Numbered from the stretch's first letter, positions 13,145 through 21,416 are shown. The stretch: DNA of 30,637 nt from a virus (IMGVR_UViG_3300045825_000051:1-30637), one strand, 5' to 3'. The notes: generated by a model not told the origin, from the letters alone. Numbers and translations: made by a program.

Positions 13145-13172
13145 CCCCGTCGAACGATGGCAAGGATAAGCG

Positions 13173-15479
13173 ATGAAAGCAGAGTACGAGAGCAAGGATG
13201 ACTTAGGCACGGACGACAAGGGCATTCAGCGTAAGTGGCTGCTTGAATTAAAGCTGGCTGATAAGCGGGAATCTAACTGGCGCAAGACTTCTAAGACAAT
13301 CCTCGAAAAGTATCGCGGCACGAATCGCAAGAAAAACAGCTTTAATATTCTCTGGTCAAACACGGAGACTTTAGCTCCTGCTGTCTATAACGCACTCCCA
13401 AAACCCGACGTTCGCCGCAGGTTCAAAGACGCTGACCCAATCGGCAAAGCTGTATCTGAAGTAATCTCACGTTGCCTTGAGTTCTCAATCGACATTGAAC
13501 AGTTTGATACCGCAATCAAACAAGACTTGCTCGACATGCTGTTGCCTGGTCGTGGCGTTTCGCGCATTCGGTACGTCCCTTCATTTACTCAGGTTGGCTC
13601 AACTGATGAAGAGGAGAAAGAATCCGAATCTGATGAGCTAATGGAGTCCGAAAACTCAGAAGAACTGTGCTGGGAGCAGGTTGTTATTGAGCACGTTCAA
13701 TGGGACGATTTCCGTATGTCAGCAGGTAAGACATGGGAGGAAGTAAGCTGGATTGCATTCCATCACCGCATGAGCCGTGAGGATTTGATCGAAAAGTTTG
13801 GCAAGGCTGGCGAGGTAATGAAGCTGGACGATACAAATGATGAGGACGTGAACAAAGAAGATGACGACACGGCAGAAGCGTTTAAGACAGCTACCGTGTG
13901 GGAGATATGGGATAAGGAAGAAAAGCAGGTAATTTTTATCTCGCCCAACGCAGCCAAGCCGCTCAAGATGGTTGATGACCCGTTACAGCTTACCAACTTC
14001 TACCCTATCCCTCGGCCACTGTACGCAATCAACGACACATCAACCATGATTCCACTGGCGCTATACAGCCAGTACATGGAGCAGGCGGACGAACTCGACC
14101 GCATCTCTACCCGTATCAATAAGCTGATCGATGCGCTTAAAGTGCGCGGTATCTATGATTCAACCATGAGCGAAGTATCGGAACTGCTCAAGGGTAACGA
14201 CAATGACCTGATACCAGCGCAGAATGCGGCAGCATGGCTTGAGCGTGGCGGGATTGAGAAGGCTATCTGGATGATGCCTATCGACAAGGCCGCGCAGGTA
14301 ATTACTATCCTGACTCAGCAGCGCGAAGCGTGCAAGAACGTAATCTATGAGATAAACGGTCTAGGTGACATTCTGCGCGGCGCGTCAAATGCCAATGAAA
14401 CACTTGGGGCACAGCAAATCAAACAGCAATGGGGAACGATGCGCATATCCACACTGCAGCGCGAATTGCAGCGTTATATCCGCGATGTGATGAGGATTAT
14501 GGCAGAGTTAATCAGCGAGAAATTCCAGCTTGAAACTCTGCAAAAAATGACCGGTTTGAACTATCCTACTGAGGCGCAGGTTCAACAGCAAGAGCAACAG
14601 TTCCAGATGCAGATGATGCAGTACCAGCAGCAAGCGCAGATGATGCAGGCACAAGGCCAGCAAGTACCACCTGCACCACAACAGCCACAAAAACCGCCTT
14701 TCACATGGGAATCAATCCAAGAGGTAATGAAAGATGATTGCCAGCGCACCTACAAGATTGACGTTGAGACTGATAGCACTATCGGATCAACCATCCAGGA
14801 GGACATGCAAGGTCTGACGCAACTGCTCACTGGAATCACTCAGTTTATGGCTGGCGTAGGCCCTGCAATCCAGATGGGTGCACTTCCAATGGAAGCCGCG
14901 AAGGAAATCATGTTAACCATCGTGCGACGTTCTAAGATGGGTAATGCCGTGGAAGATGCGCTGGACAAAATGGAAAAGCCACAAGCTCCACCCGATCCAC
15001 ACGCGGCAGAGCAGGCCAAGCAACAAGCTGATATGCAGAAGCATCAGGCGGAGATGCAAGCCAAGCAGCAAGATTCACAGGCCAGCCAGCAACTTGAACA
15101 AGCTAAACTCCAGCAGGAAATGCAGCTAGAGCAATTCCGCGCACAGAATGCAGCACAGACTGAGCAGTTACGCGCCCAGGCAGATGCACAAGCCAGCGAA
15201 GCACAAGCACAAGCTACTATGCAGGTAGAGCAGTTTAAAGCGCAATTATCAGCACAGATAGAAGCAGATAAAATGCAGCATGAACTGCAACTGGAAGCGA
15301 TGCGGTTAGAGCGCACGCAAGAGTTTGATAGATGGAAAGCTGAACTCGATGCGTCTACCCGCATTATGATTGCGCAGATTAGCGCAAAGACCACGATGGA
15401 TAGTACAATGTACGCAGCAGAGCAAGCAGCCAATAAAGAGGTTTCCGAATCATTTAACGAAGCAGAAGGGAAAGAATAA
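13173..15479 (+). CDS. Portal protein with Gln-rich coiled-coil tail
   Basis: A 768-residue portal, the ring at the capsid vertex through which DNA passes. The position after the large terminase and the N-terminal segments WSNTETLAPAVYNALPKPDV and RRRFKDADPIGKAVSEVISR match podovirus-type portals. A Gln/Met-rich linker covers about 468-509, and the C-terminus (about 608-749) is a long Gln/Ala-rich coiled coil with charged heptads, comparable to the C-terminal barrel of P22-type portals. An acidic stretch (about 148-170) is also visible. The ATG at 13173 follows AAGGAT. The stop overlaps the next start (TAATG). Confidence 0.9.
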   Translation: MKAEYESKDDLGTDDKGIQRKWLLELKLADKRESNWRKTSKTILEKYRGTNRKKNSFNILWSNTETLAPAVYNALPKPDVRRRFKDADPIGKAVSEVISRCLEFSIDIEQFDTAIKQDLLDMLLPGRGVSRIRYVPSFTQVGSTDEEEKESESDELMESENSEELCWEQVVIEHVQWDDFRMSAGKTWEEVSWIAFHHRMSREDLIEKFGKAGEVMKLDDTNDEDVNKEDDDTAEAFKTATVWEIWDKEEKQVIFISPNAAKPLKMVDDPLQLTNFYPIPRPLYAINDTSTMIPLALYSQYMEQADELDRISTRINKLIDALKVRGIYDSTMSEVSELLKGNDNDLIPAQNAAAWLERGGIEKAIWMMPIDKAAQVITILTQQREACKNVIYEINGLGDILRGASNANETLGAQQIKQQWGTMRISTLQRELQRYIRDVMRIMAELISEKFQLETLQKMTGLNYPTEAQVQQQEQQFQMQMMQYQQQAQMMQAQGQQVPPAPQQPQKPPFTWESIQEVMKDDCQRTYKIDVETDSTIGSTIQEDMQGLTQLLTGITQFMAGVGPAIQMGALPMEAAKEIMLTIVRRSKMGNAVEDALDKMEKPQAPPDPHAAEQAKQQADMQKHQAEMQAKQQDSQASQQLEQAKLQQEMQLEQFRAQNAAQTEQLRAQADAQASEAQAQATMQVEQFKAQLSAQIEADKMQHELQLEAMRLERTQEFDRWKAELDASTRIMIAQISAKTTMDSTMYAAEQAANKEVSESFNEAEGKE

Positions 15480-15697
15480 TGGCAACTCCAGATCAGATTC
15501 AAGCGGTAATTGACCCAGACGGTAGCGACTTAGAGTGTAATCTTGTTCGGACGCTTCACGTTGACGCAACCTACGACGAGCATTACATTGTAGGCGGAAC
15601 TCCTCCTTATTCCGGTAAGTCACGTTGGGTACGCACTACCGCATCCGATACAGCGGCAGTTCAGGGCGCAGCAATCCTAACGGCAATGGCGCTGTAA
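15479..15697 (+). CDS. Small hypothetical protein after the portal
   Basis: A 72-residue protein, MATPDQIQAVIDPDGSDLEC and onward, ending AAILTAMAL. It looks like a small alpha/beta protein with no Cys pairs or membrane segment. It begins within the portal stop (TAATG) and ends 2 nt before the next gene, so it belongs to the head operon. No family recognised; a virion accessory role is a guess from position. Confidence 0.65.
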   Translation: MATPDQIQAVIDPDGSDLECNLVRTLHVDATYDEHYIVGGTPPYSGKSRWVRTTASDTAAVQGAAILTAMAL

Positions 15698-15699
15698 CT

Positions 15700-16071
15700 A
15701 TGCTGGTTTACAAGTGCAAAACTTGTGGCAGTATTGGCGGCGATGAAGATACGCCATTCGCCACTCCAATATGCTGCGGAGTAGAAAAAGGTACAACGCA
15801 CATCGAAGGCCGCACCGCGTCAGTGTTCGTTATGCAGTCGTACCAGTCTCCGGTTGACGGTCGGTGGATTGATACGCCACGGCAGCGCAGGATTGATCTG
15901 GCTAACTCAGGCTCAAGGGAATGGGAAGGGCGAGAGCAGGAAACGAAATACGCCCAGCAGCGTGAAAAGGACTTTGACAAGATGTTGGACAAGTCGGCTG
16001 AAGTCGCAGCGGTGGAATCATGGCATGCTTTGCCGTCAGAGACTCGCAAGGTGTTAGAATCTGGGGGTTGA
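15700..16071 (+). CDS. Head-region protein with N-terminal zinc-finger motif
   Basis: A 123-residue protein beginning MLVYKCKTCGSIGG. C6-x2-C9 and a later ICC pair (about 24-26) suggest a small zinc-binding knob. The middle segment VMQSYQSPVDGRWIDTPRQR then RIDLANSGSREWEG resembles a pattern I know from uncharacterised phage proteins encoded between portal and scaffold (Y-x-S-x2-DG-x-I-x-S/TR-x4-DL). The C-terminal part is charged and helical (about 70-123). I chose the ATG at 15700 because the zinc motif then starts the protein, although its ribosome site is weak. Confidence 0.7.
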   Translation: MLVYKCKTCGSIGGDEDTPFATPICCGVEKGTTHIEGRTASVFVMQSYQSPVDGRWIDTPRQRRIDLANSGSREWEGREQETKYAQQREKDFDKMLDKSAEVAAVESWHALPSETRKVLESGG

Positions 16072-16144
16072 TTTATTTATTGAAGTGTAGTAGTGTTCTT
16101 TTATCGCTGATAAGCGAAATAATCCTCTAACTGGAGATTTCAAA

Positions 16145-17137
16145 ATGGAATTAGATCAGGCAACCCTGACCGCACCCGAAGAAGAAAAAGTCGTTTCGAT
16201 GGATGACACTATCGGCGACGCATGGCGTGAGATTCAATCTCGCGGCAATCAAGATCGTGACGAAGGCGGCAAGTTTGCTGCTAAAGAATCCGAGCCAGTA
16301 GAAACTACCGAAGAACAAACAGAATTACCAGCGGAAGAAACGCCAGCGGAAGAAACCGCCCCGGCAATCAAGGCCCCATCAAGCTGGAAGAAAGAGGCGC
16401 AAGCAAAATTCGCCACACTCCCGCCTGATATTCAAGCCGAAGTGATGCGCCGCGAAGGTGACATGCACCGTGGCTTGGAATCGTACAAGCAACACGCAGA
16501 ACGCGCCCAAGCCTATGAGCGTGCATTCACTCCTTATATGGATACCATCAACAAGCTAGGCATAGCGCCCGAAGTGGCAGCGTCTGAGCTTATGAAGGTA
16601 GATCACTCTTTGCGCTATGGCTCACCGGCTGATAAGGTGGCGATGGTTACGAAGATCATCAAAGATTATGGAATTGACCCGGCATGGTTTGATTCTGCCA
16701 ATATCCCGCAGGCTAATCCTCAAGTGGACTATCTGCAAAACGAATTGCAAGCAATCAAGGCTCAACAGGCGCGATTGCAGCAAGAATCACAAACACGCGA
16801 AACGGTATCGCTTAACAACGATATTGCGTCTTTTGCGAAGAACAACGAGCATTTTGAAGCAGTCCGTGACCGTATGGCTGACCTTTTACAAGGCGGAGCG
16901 GCCAAGACACTCCAAGAGGCTTACGAAACTGCTATATGGGCTGACCCGTCCGTCCGTGCGTCTATTATTGCTAAACAGCAATCTGAAGAACGCGCAAAGG
17001 CTGCACAAAAAGCCTCAGAAGCGAAAAAACTAGCGTCAACTAATGTTCGGGCAAGAGGGACTATCCCAGCACAAGCGGCAGTTGGCACAATTGAAGATAC
17101 CATTCGTGCCAGAGCTAAAGAACTCGGCATGTATTAA
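16145..17137 (+). CDS. Capsid scaffolding protein
   Basis: A 330-residue, mostly helical, strongly charged protein immediately before the coat gene, the usual place for scaffold. The N-terminal 75 residues are acidic and low-complexity with repeated PAEET. The segment SSWKKEAQAKFATLPPDIQA (79-98) followed by EVMRREGDMHRG recalls phage scaffold proteins with an SW(K/R)KE...LPP..Q....RE signature. A coiled coil rich in Gln/Ala lies at about 195-225, and the basic C-terminus (about 285-330) would be the coat-binding end. It guides prohead assembly and is then lost. An AACTGGAGATTT ribosome site precedes the ATG. Confidence 0.85.
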   Translation: MELDQATLTAPEEEKVVSMDDTIGDAWREIQSRGNQDRDEGGKFAAKESEPVETTEEQTELPAEETPAEETAPAIKAPSSWKKEAQAKFATLPPDIQAEVMRREGDMHRGLESYKQHAERAQAYERAFTPYMDTINKLGIAPEVAASELMKVDHSLRYGSPADKVAMVTKIIKDYGIDPAWFDSANIPQANPQVDYLQNELQAIKAQQARLQQESQTRETVSLNNDIASFAKNNEHFEAVRDRMADLLQGGAAKTLQEAYETAIWADPSVRASIIAKQQSEERAKAAQKASEAKKLASTNVRARGTIPAQAAVGTIEDTIRARAKELGMY

Positions 17138-17149
17138 GGAGAATAAATC

Positions 17150-18133
17150 ATGGCATCACCAGCAACTAGTATCATACCAGCGTGGTCGGAGCTTGCTTCT
17201 ACCACGTACCGTGCACACTCGAAAGAGGTTGCTGACCAAGTAACTAAACATAACGCACTTTTCCGTCGTTTGACTGAAAAAGGCCGTACCCGTATTGAAG
17301 ATGGCGGTCTTACCATCGTTCAGCCGCTCGATTACCAAGCGAACAGCACATACCAGCGTTATTCAGGCTACGACACGCTGAATATCAATGCTGTTGACGT
17401 TCTGACCAGTGCTGAGTTTCCATGGCGTCAAGTTGCCGTTAACGTAGCTGCGTCTGGCCTGGAACTGCGTACCAACTCCGGAGAAAATCGCATCATCAAC
17501 TTCACGAAGTCCAAAGTGAAAAATGCTATGCGCTCGATGGCTAACGGCCTGTCTGTTGATATGTACTCTGACGGTACAGCAGCAAATCAAATCGGCGGCT
17601 TGCAAGCTCTGATTTCAGACGCTGGTACTGGTACTATCGGCGGAATCAACGCTGCGAACTGGCCTTTCTGGAAGAACATTGTGCAATCTGCTGCTGCTCC
17701 TTTGCAGGGCGGTGCGGCCATCACTCCAAGCGCAAGCACCATCGAATCACTGATGTTGCCTTTGTGGTTGAAGCTGACACGTGGTGTGGACATGCCTGAC
17801 ATGATCGTTATGTCTGACGACTACTTCACCATGTACGAACAGTCACAGACCAGCATGAAGCGTTACACAAGCAAGGAAGATGGCGCAGGCGGTATGATCT
17901 CGATGAAGTACAAGAATGCTGACGTGTTCTTTGATACATCAGGCGGTATCCCAGGCGCTCATGCTTACTTCCTGAACACTGACTATCTGGAGTGGTGCGT
18001 ACATCGTGACGCAAACATGACCATGATGGATGAACTGCGCTCCGTTAATCAGGACGCAGTCGTTATCCCGGTTCTCACCCAGGGAAATCTTTTAGTAAGC
18101 GCACGATTCCTGCAAGGAGTTTGCAAGTCCTGA
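17150..18133 (+). CDS. Major capsid protein
   Basis: A 327-residue protein directly after the scaffold gene, with AAGGAG upstream. It starts MASPATSIIPAWSELASTTY. An N-terminal helical arm, the segment ADQVTKHNALFRRLTEKGRT, and a later PDMIVMSDDYFTMYEQSQTS in the region that forms the axial domain fit HK97-fold coat proteins of about this length. It ends in VIPVLTQGNLLVSARFLQGV. No maturation-protease gene is visible upstream. Position, length and composition make this a confident call, although I cannot name the exact capsid family. Confidence 0.9.
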   Translation: MASPATSIIPAWSELASTTYRAHSKEVADQVTKHNALFRRLTEKGRTRIEDGGLTIVQPLDYQANSTYQRYSGYDTLNINAVDVLTSAEFPWRQVAVNVAASGLELRTNSGENRIINFTKSKVKNAMRSMANGLSVDMYSDGTAANQIGGLQALISDAGTGTIGGINAANWPFWKNIVQSAAAPLQGGAAITPSASTIESLMLPLWLKLTRGVDMPDMIVMSDDYFTMYEQSQTSMKRYTSKEDGAGGMISMKYKNADVFFDTSGGIPGAHAYFLNTDYLEWCVHRDANMTMMDELRSVNQDAVVIPVLTQGNLLVSARFLQGVCKS

Positions 18134-18157
18134 TTGTATATATAGCGTAAGCCTTTC

Positions 18158-18173
18158 ATACATGCTACAATAA
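18158..18173 (+). promoter_or_regulatory. Extended -10 promoter (ATGCTACAAT class), copy 2
   Basis: The 16 bp ATACATGCTACAATAA is identical to 9161-9176. It lies 25 bp after the coat stop and 22 bp before the HNH gene, whose AAAAGGAGG site follows. It could drive the HNH gene and the head gene after it. Confidence 0.6.
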
Positions 18174-18194
18174 GACTCTTTAAAAGGAGGATTT

Positions 18195-18653
18195 ATGGCA
18201 AAAGGCGTGTACGAAAGAGCCAGCTTAAAAGTAAGGTTTGAGCAAAAGGTATTAAAAGTTGATTCTGGTTGTCATGAGTGGCAGTCAACTCTTCACCGAG
18301 ACGGGTATGGAAAAGTTTGGGTAATTGATAGGCAGGTTCCGGCGCATCGTGCTTCCTATCAGTTATATAAAGGCGACATACCGGCAGGAATGATGGTGCT
18401 GCACACTTGCGATAATAGAAAATGCGTTAATCCAAATCATTTGTATGCTGGCGATGCAAAGCAGAACACCGCTGACAAGATAGCCAGATGCCAATTTTAT
18501 GGGAGAATGAAAATACCATTTGAAACAATAACTGAAATTAGGCGCTTATATGCAACAGGTAATTTTACGCAAAATGAATTAGCTGCAAAATACGGTATCG
18601 GGCAAACGCAAGTGTCCCGATACATATTAAACAGACAACGAATTTTAAAATAA
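18195..18653 (+). CDS. HNH homing-type endonuclease with C-terminal HTH
   Basis: A 152-residue stand-alone HNH endonuclease. The HNH_3-type core reads GCHEWQ (25-30), HRASYQLYKGDIPAG (51-65), LHTCDNRKCVNPNHL (69-83) with H70 and the C-VNPNH end. A helix-turn-helix tail (about 113-148, NELAAKYGIGQTQVSRYI) probably gives target specificity. AAAAGGAGG precedes the ATG. It is wedged between the coat gene and the next head gene with its own promoter, as expected for a free-standing homing endonuclease that cuts phages lacking it. Gene order around it would be intact without it. Confidence 0.9.
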   Translation: MAKGVYERASLKVRFEQKVLKVDSGCHEWQSTLHRDGYGKVWVIDRQVPAHRASYQLYKGDIPAGMMVLHTCDNRKCVNPNHLYAGDAKQNTADKIARCQFYGRMKIPFETITEIRRLYATGNFTQNELAAKYGIGQTQVSRYILNRQRILK

Positions 18654-18668
18654 TTAAGGAGCATTAAA

Positions 18669-19448
18669 ATGACTGTAGCCTCATCGCAATATCCACTCGT
18701 TGGCTCTGCCACTTGTGGAAACTCATCTTCGTTCATCGAAGTTGCCGACAACGATACACTTTACACGCCTTCGATTCCTGTCGGCACTATCGTTGATTTT
18801 AATGACCCGTACTACGGAGCAATCAAGGCTATTCGCCTTTGCGTACCGAAGAACACAACCGCAATTAAAGTTGGTACTCAGGCTGTTTACAGTGCTGCTG
18901 CAAATGCTGGCATCACCAGCAACTACAGCTACGTAATCAACCCTGTAACAGCTAACCAGTGCCGTCCGCTGGCTATCTCAATCAATGCTGTGCCTTTGAA
19001 TGCATCCTTTGCTCAATACGCATGGTTTGCATTGGCTGGTACGTTGCCTGTTTGGGCTTTGGCTGCTACGGCAATCAATACGCCGGTGTATATCTCCGCA
19101 ACTGCTGGTGCTGCTTTTGTAACATTGACAGCAGGCCGTCAGTTGGTTGGCGTTAATCCGGTGGTTGCTGCTACGGGTACTGTCACCAAGACTGCCACAA
19201 TTGTTTCTGGCAACCCTATTGTTCAGGTGGCTAGCTCTGACGGATTGTTTGTCGGACAAAGCACAACCGGCGCAACGGCGGCAGCTTCGTTGATTACTGC
19301 AATCTCGGCAGATGGTCGCAGCGTAACACTGGCTGCGAACGCAAACGCAACGGGCGTCGTGTCTTTGGTCGCAACCAACAACGATGCTACCAACTTCTTC
19401 CCGATATGCCAGTTCAACTTCCCCTTCAACCAGGGTAACGTGACCTAA
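18669..19448 (+). CDS. Head structural protein, possible decoration protein
   Basis: A 259-residue Ala/Thr/Val-rich protein with few charged residues and regular alternating hydrophobic patterns, suggesting beta structure. It starts MTVASSQYPLVGSATCGNSS; no signal peptide is expected. It follows the coat gene (after the inserted HNH gene) and ends at a strong terminator, so it closes the head transcription unit. Composition and place fit a capsid decoration or head-fibre protein. The segment GTVTKTATIVSGNPIVQVAS and later repeats of Thr-Ala-Val resemble immunoglobulin-like virion domains, but I cannot confirm that. Confidence 0.7.
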   Translation: MTVASSQYPLVGSATCGNSSSFIEVADNDTLYTPSIPVGTIVDFNDPYYGAIKAIRLCVPKNTTAIKVGTQAVYSAAANAGITSNYSYVINPVTANQCRPLAISINAVPLNASFAQYAWFALAGTLPVWALAATAINTPVYISATAGAAFVTLTAGRQLVGVNPVVAATGTVTKTATIVSGNPIVQVASSDGLFVGQSTTGATAAASLITAISADGRSVTLAANANATGVVSLVATNNDATNFFPICQFNFPFNQGNVT

Positions 19449-19455
19449 TCATTCT

Positions 19456-19480
19456 CCCCCTCTTCGGAGGGGGTTTTCTT
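19456..19480 (+). terminator. Intrinsic terminator with UUCG tetraloop
   Basis: CCCCCTC (19456-19462), loop TTCG (19463-19466), GAGGGGG (19467-19473), then TTTTCTT. This is a 7-bp GC-rich stem closed by C-G over the very stable UUCG loop. It ends the head transcription unit 7 nt after the stop of the head protein gene. Confidence 0.92.
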
Positions 19481-19490
19481 ATGCTACAAT
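19481..19490 (+). promoter_or_regulatory. Extended -10 promoter (ATGCTACAAT class), copy 3
   Basis: ATGCTACAAT begins directly after the terminator U-tract, giving TG-C-TACAAT. The gene it serves starts 45 bp downstream. The terminator-promoter tandem resets transcription between head and connector genes. Confidence 0.6.
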
Positions 19491-19534
19491 GGCATAATAA
19501 AATCCATTTATGGCAACCCATAGGAGTAGTTAAA

Positions 19535-20140
19535 ATGATTCAATCAGCAAGAATGCCGTATGTTCGCTTTGATACCGAAGTTATCACGTCTAAAGATGCA
19601 GAAGGCCATACGGTTTACGCAAATAAGATAATGGCGTATATCACATCGGCAGGCTCAAAAGATGAGCTAGTGAAAGATGCTGATGAGTGGGTAAATGGAC
19701 TGCGTGAAAAGTCAATGACTCGCGGCCCGTTTGATTCAGCGGCTAATGAATATGACGCATGGTATGACCGATTCAGCAAGATGCTGCAAAGCTACAAAGA
19801 CGGTAACGGAATGGATCACGATGGCACACCATTACGCGCAAGTCTCGCATTCTCTCCGGCAGAGATTGCGCAGTGCGAAGCGGTTAAAATCTTCACGCTG
19901 GAATCGTTGAGCGTATGCAACGAGGAAAGCATCAGTCGCATGGGTATGGGTGGAAGAGCTTTGAAACAGAAGGCCGAAAAGATTCTGCTAAACTCTGAAG
20001 GCTCAAAGGTTGCTGAAGAAAATGCGGCACTCAGAATCAAGGTTGATGAATTGACGGCAAAGGTTGAGCAACTGCTGACGCTGGCAGCAAGCGAGCCAAA
20101 GAAGCGCGGGCGGCCTAGGGCAGACGCAGACGAAGAGTAA
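19535..20140 (+). CDS. Connector-region protein with AT-hook-like C-terminus
   Basis: A 201-residue protein starting MIQSARMPYVRFDTEVITSK, with TAGGAG about 8 nt upstream of the ATG at 19535. It includes GTPLRASLAFSPAEIAQCEA and NEESISRMGMGGRALKQKAE, a pattern I know from uncharacterised podovirus proteins encoded between coat and adaptor genes (MPYVRFE, DGTPL, ALSPAE, IGMGARDLK). A short coiled coil (about 160-182) precedes the C-terminal KKRGRPR, an AT-hook-like minor-groove binding motif. A role contacting packaged DNA at the vertex is possible, but is inference. Confidence 0.75.
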   Translation: MIQSARMPYVRFDTEVITSKDAEGHTVYANKIMAYITSAGSKDELVKDADEWVNGLREKSMTRGPFDSAANEYDAWYDRFSKMLQSYKDGNGMDHDGTPLRASLAFSPAEIAQCEAVKIFTLESLSVCNEESISRMGMGGRALKQKAEKILLNSEGSKVAEENAALRIKVDELTAKVEQLLTLAASEPKKRGRPRADADEE

Positions 20141-20158
20141 ATATGAAAGGGTAGTAAC

Positions 20159-20866
20159 ATGAGTATGCTTACAATGGTTCAATCGGTATGTGTACGGCTG
20201 GGGCTACCCTCACCCAATGCAGTTGCAACATCAACAGACAACCAGTATCTTCAATTGCTCGCGCTACTCAATGAGGAAGGCGCAGAGTTATCTAATCGCA
20301 CACAGTGGCAAGCTCTACAGAAAGAGGCTTCATTTGTAACGGTTGCTGCTGAGATTCAAGGAGCAATCGCCACTATTTGCCCTGGTCTTGATTACGTTGT
20401 AAACGACACGATCTGGAATCGCACCATCCGCAGGCCAGTATTCGGGCCATTGGGTGCGCAGTATTGGCAACAACAAAAAGCCATGTTCACGGCTGGCCCG
20501 TGGAATCAATATCGGATTGTAGGCGATCAGCTTAAATTCTTCCCTGCCCCGGCTGCTGGTCAAGATTGCTATTTTGAGTATTCATCCAAGGCATTCGCAA
20601 CAGATAGCACTGGCGCAACGCCTAAAACTGCATTTACAGCAGATTCAGATTTAAGCCTGCACAGCGAAGACATTATGACACTCGGTCTGATATGGCGTTG
20701 GAAGGCTAATAAAGGGCTTGATTTTGGCACGGACTATCAGAAGTATGAAAACCGCGTAATCAATGCGATGGGGCGCGATGCTGCAAAGCCTGTTTTGAAT
20801 TGCGGTGAAGCCAGATACGATATCATGCCTGTAATAATGGTTGCATCTGGCTCGTGGGCTGTTTAA
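20159..20866 (+). CDS. Head-to-tail adaptor, P22 gp4-like
   Basis: A 235-residue protein of the gp4/adaptor kind that seats below the portal and closes the head after packaging. The N-terminus TMVQSVCVRLGLPSPNAVAT, then QYLQLLALLNEEGAELSNRT and later FFPAPAAGQDCYFEYSSKAF, is typical of phage adaptor proteins in the P22-like arrangement (adaptor then gp10-like hub). The later GLIWRWKANKGLDFGTDYQK segment also matches. Its stop codon overlaps, tail to tail, the stop of the antisense HNH gene by 4 nt. The ATG at 20159 has AAAGGG upstream. Confidence 0.8.
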   Translation: MSMLTMVQSVCVRLGLPSPNAVATSTDNQYLQLLALLNEEGAELSNRTQWQALQKEASFVTVAAEIQGAIATICPGLDYVVNDTIWNRTIRRPVFGPLGAQYWQQQKAMFTAGPWNQYRIVGDQLKFFPAPAAGQDCYFEYSSKAFATDSTGATPKTAFTADSDLSLHSEDIMTLGLIWRWKANKGLDFGTDYQKYENRVINAMGRDAAKPVLNCGEARYDIMPVIMVASGSWAV

Positions 20867-21357
20867 ATATGAGTCCAACTCTTGCGTTGAATAATATTGG
20901 CGATTGTTTGAGGGTTTGCATTCATTTCCTTGGCTATTTTGGAAATACTACCGCGCGTGCCATCATACGATCCTCTTATGTAGTAAATATCTTTGTCTTG
21001 AAAAATGCTGACGGGGTTTTGTTGGCCTCTCGGCATTTTCTTACCAAGAACATCAAACGAATAATTAACATTTTCCTTGGATGTCATCCATTCAAGATTT
21101 TCAATCCTGTTATTAGACCGATTGCCGTCTTTATGGTTGCATTGCATATCCGCACGATCACCGATAAACGCAGCCAGTACAAGCCTATGAACGTAATGAT
21201 TTTTTTTAATATTATTCTTGCACAGGCATATTCTGCAATACATATCACTTCTTCTATCAAAAGAAAGAATTTTTCCGTATCTGTTTTTTATATCTCCATA
21301 ATTAGACACAAAATAAATCCCTTCGTAGTTGAATACATCGCGCCATTCTTTGCTCAT
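20863..21357 (-). CDS. Antisense NUMOD4-HNH homing endonuclease
   Basis: A 164-residue stand-alone homing-type endonuclease. NUMOD4 region: EWRDVFNYEGIYFVSNYGDI (4-23). HNH core: HRLVLAAF (57-64), then CNHKDGNRSNNRIENLEWMT (73-92) with H75, N79 and N83. A C-terminal helix-turn-helix (about 135-160, SISKIAKEMNANPQTIANII) would bind the target. The ATG at 21357 has TAGGAG upstream on the minus strand and an extended -10 promoter beyond it. It is the only minus-strand gene in the structural arm and fits between adaptor and hub genes with a 4-nt tail overlap, the mark of a mobile insertion that spares both neighbours. Confidence 0.92.
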   Translation of the reverse strand: MSKEWRDVFNYEGIYFVSNYGDIKNRYGKILSFDRRSDMYCRICLCKNNIKKNHYVHRLVLAAFIGDRADMQCNHKDGNRSNNRIENLEWMTSKENVNYSFDVLGKKMPRGQQNPVSIFQDKDIYYIRGSYDGTRGSISKIAKEMNANPQTIANIIQRKSWTHI

Positions 21358-21385
21358 AATATCAACTCCTATATTAGATGGGTGA

Positions 21386-21394
21386 ATTATACCA
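21386..21394 (-). promoter_or_regulatory. Extended -10 promoter of the antisense HNH gene
   Basis: The minus strand reads TGGTATAAT, an exact extended -10 (TG-N-TATAAT), 29 bp before the HNH start. No good -35 is visible. The surrounding block recurs at 6149-6166. Confidence 0.65.
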
Positions 21395-21416
21395 TGATAG
21401 AAAAGGATATGCGCAA

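Noticed and set aside
15044-15502. 152-codon antisense frame opposite the portal C-terminus
   Set aside because: The Ser/Cys/Ala-rich product is the predictable complement of Gln/Ala-rich coiled-coil codons; no ribosome site.
16072-16144. Possible promoter (TTGATT or TTGAAG) before the scaffold gene
   Set aside because: No -10 better than three matches at proper spacing; only a 5-bp hairpin (TCGCT/AGCGA) is present.
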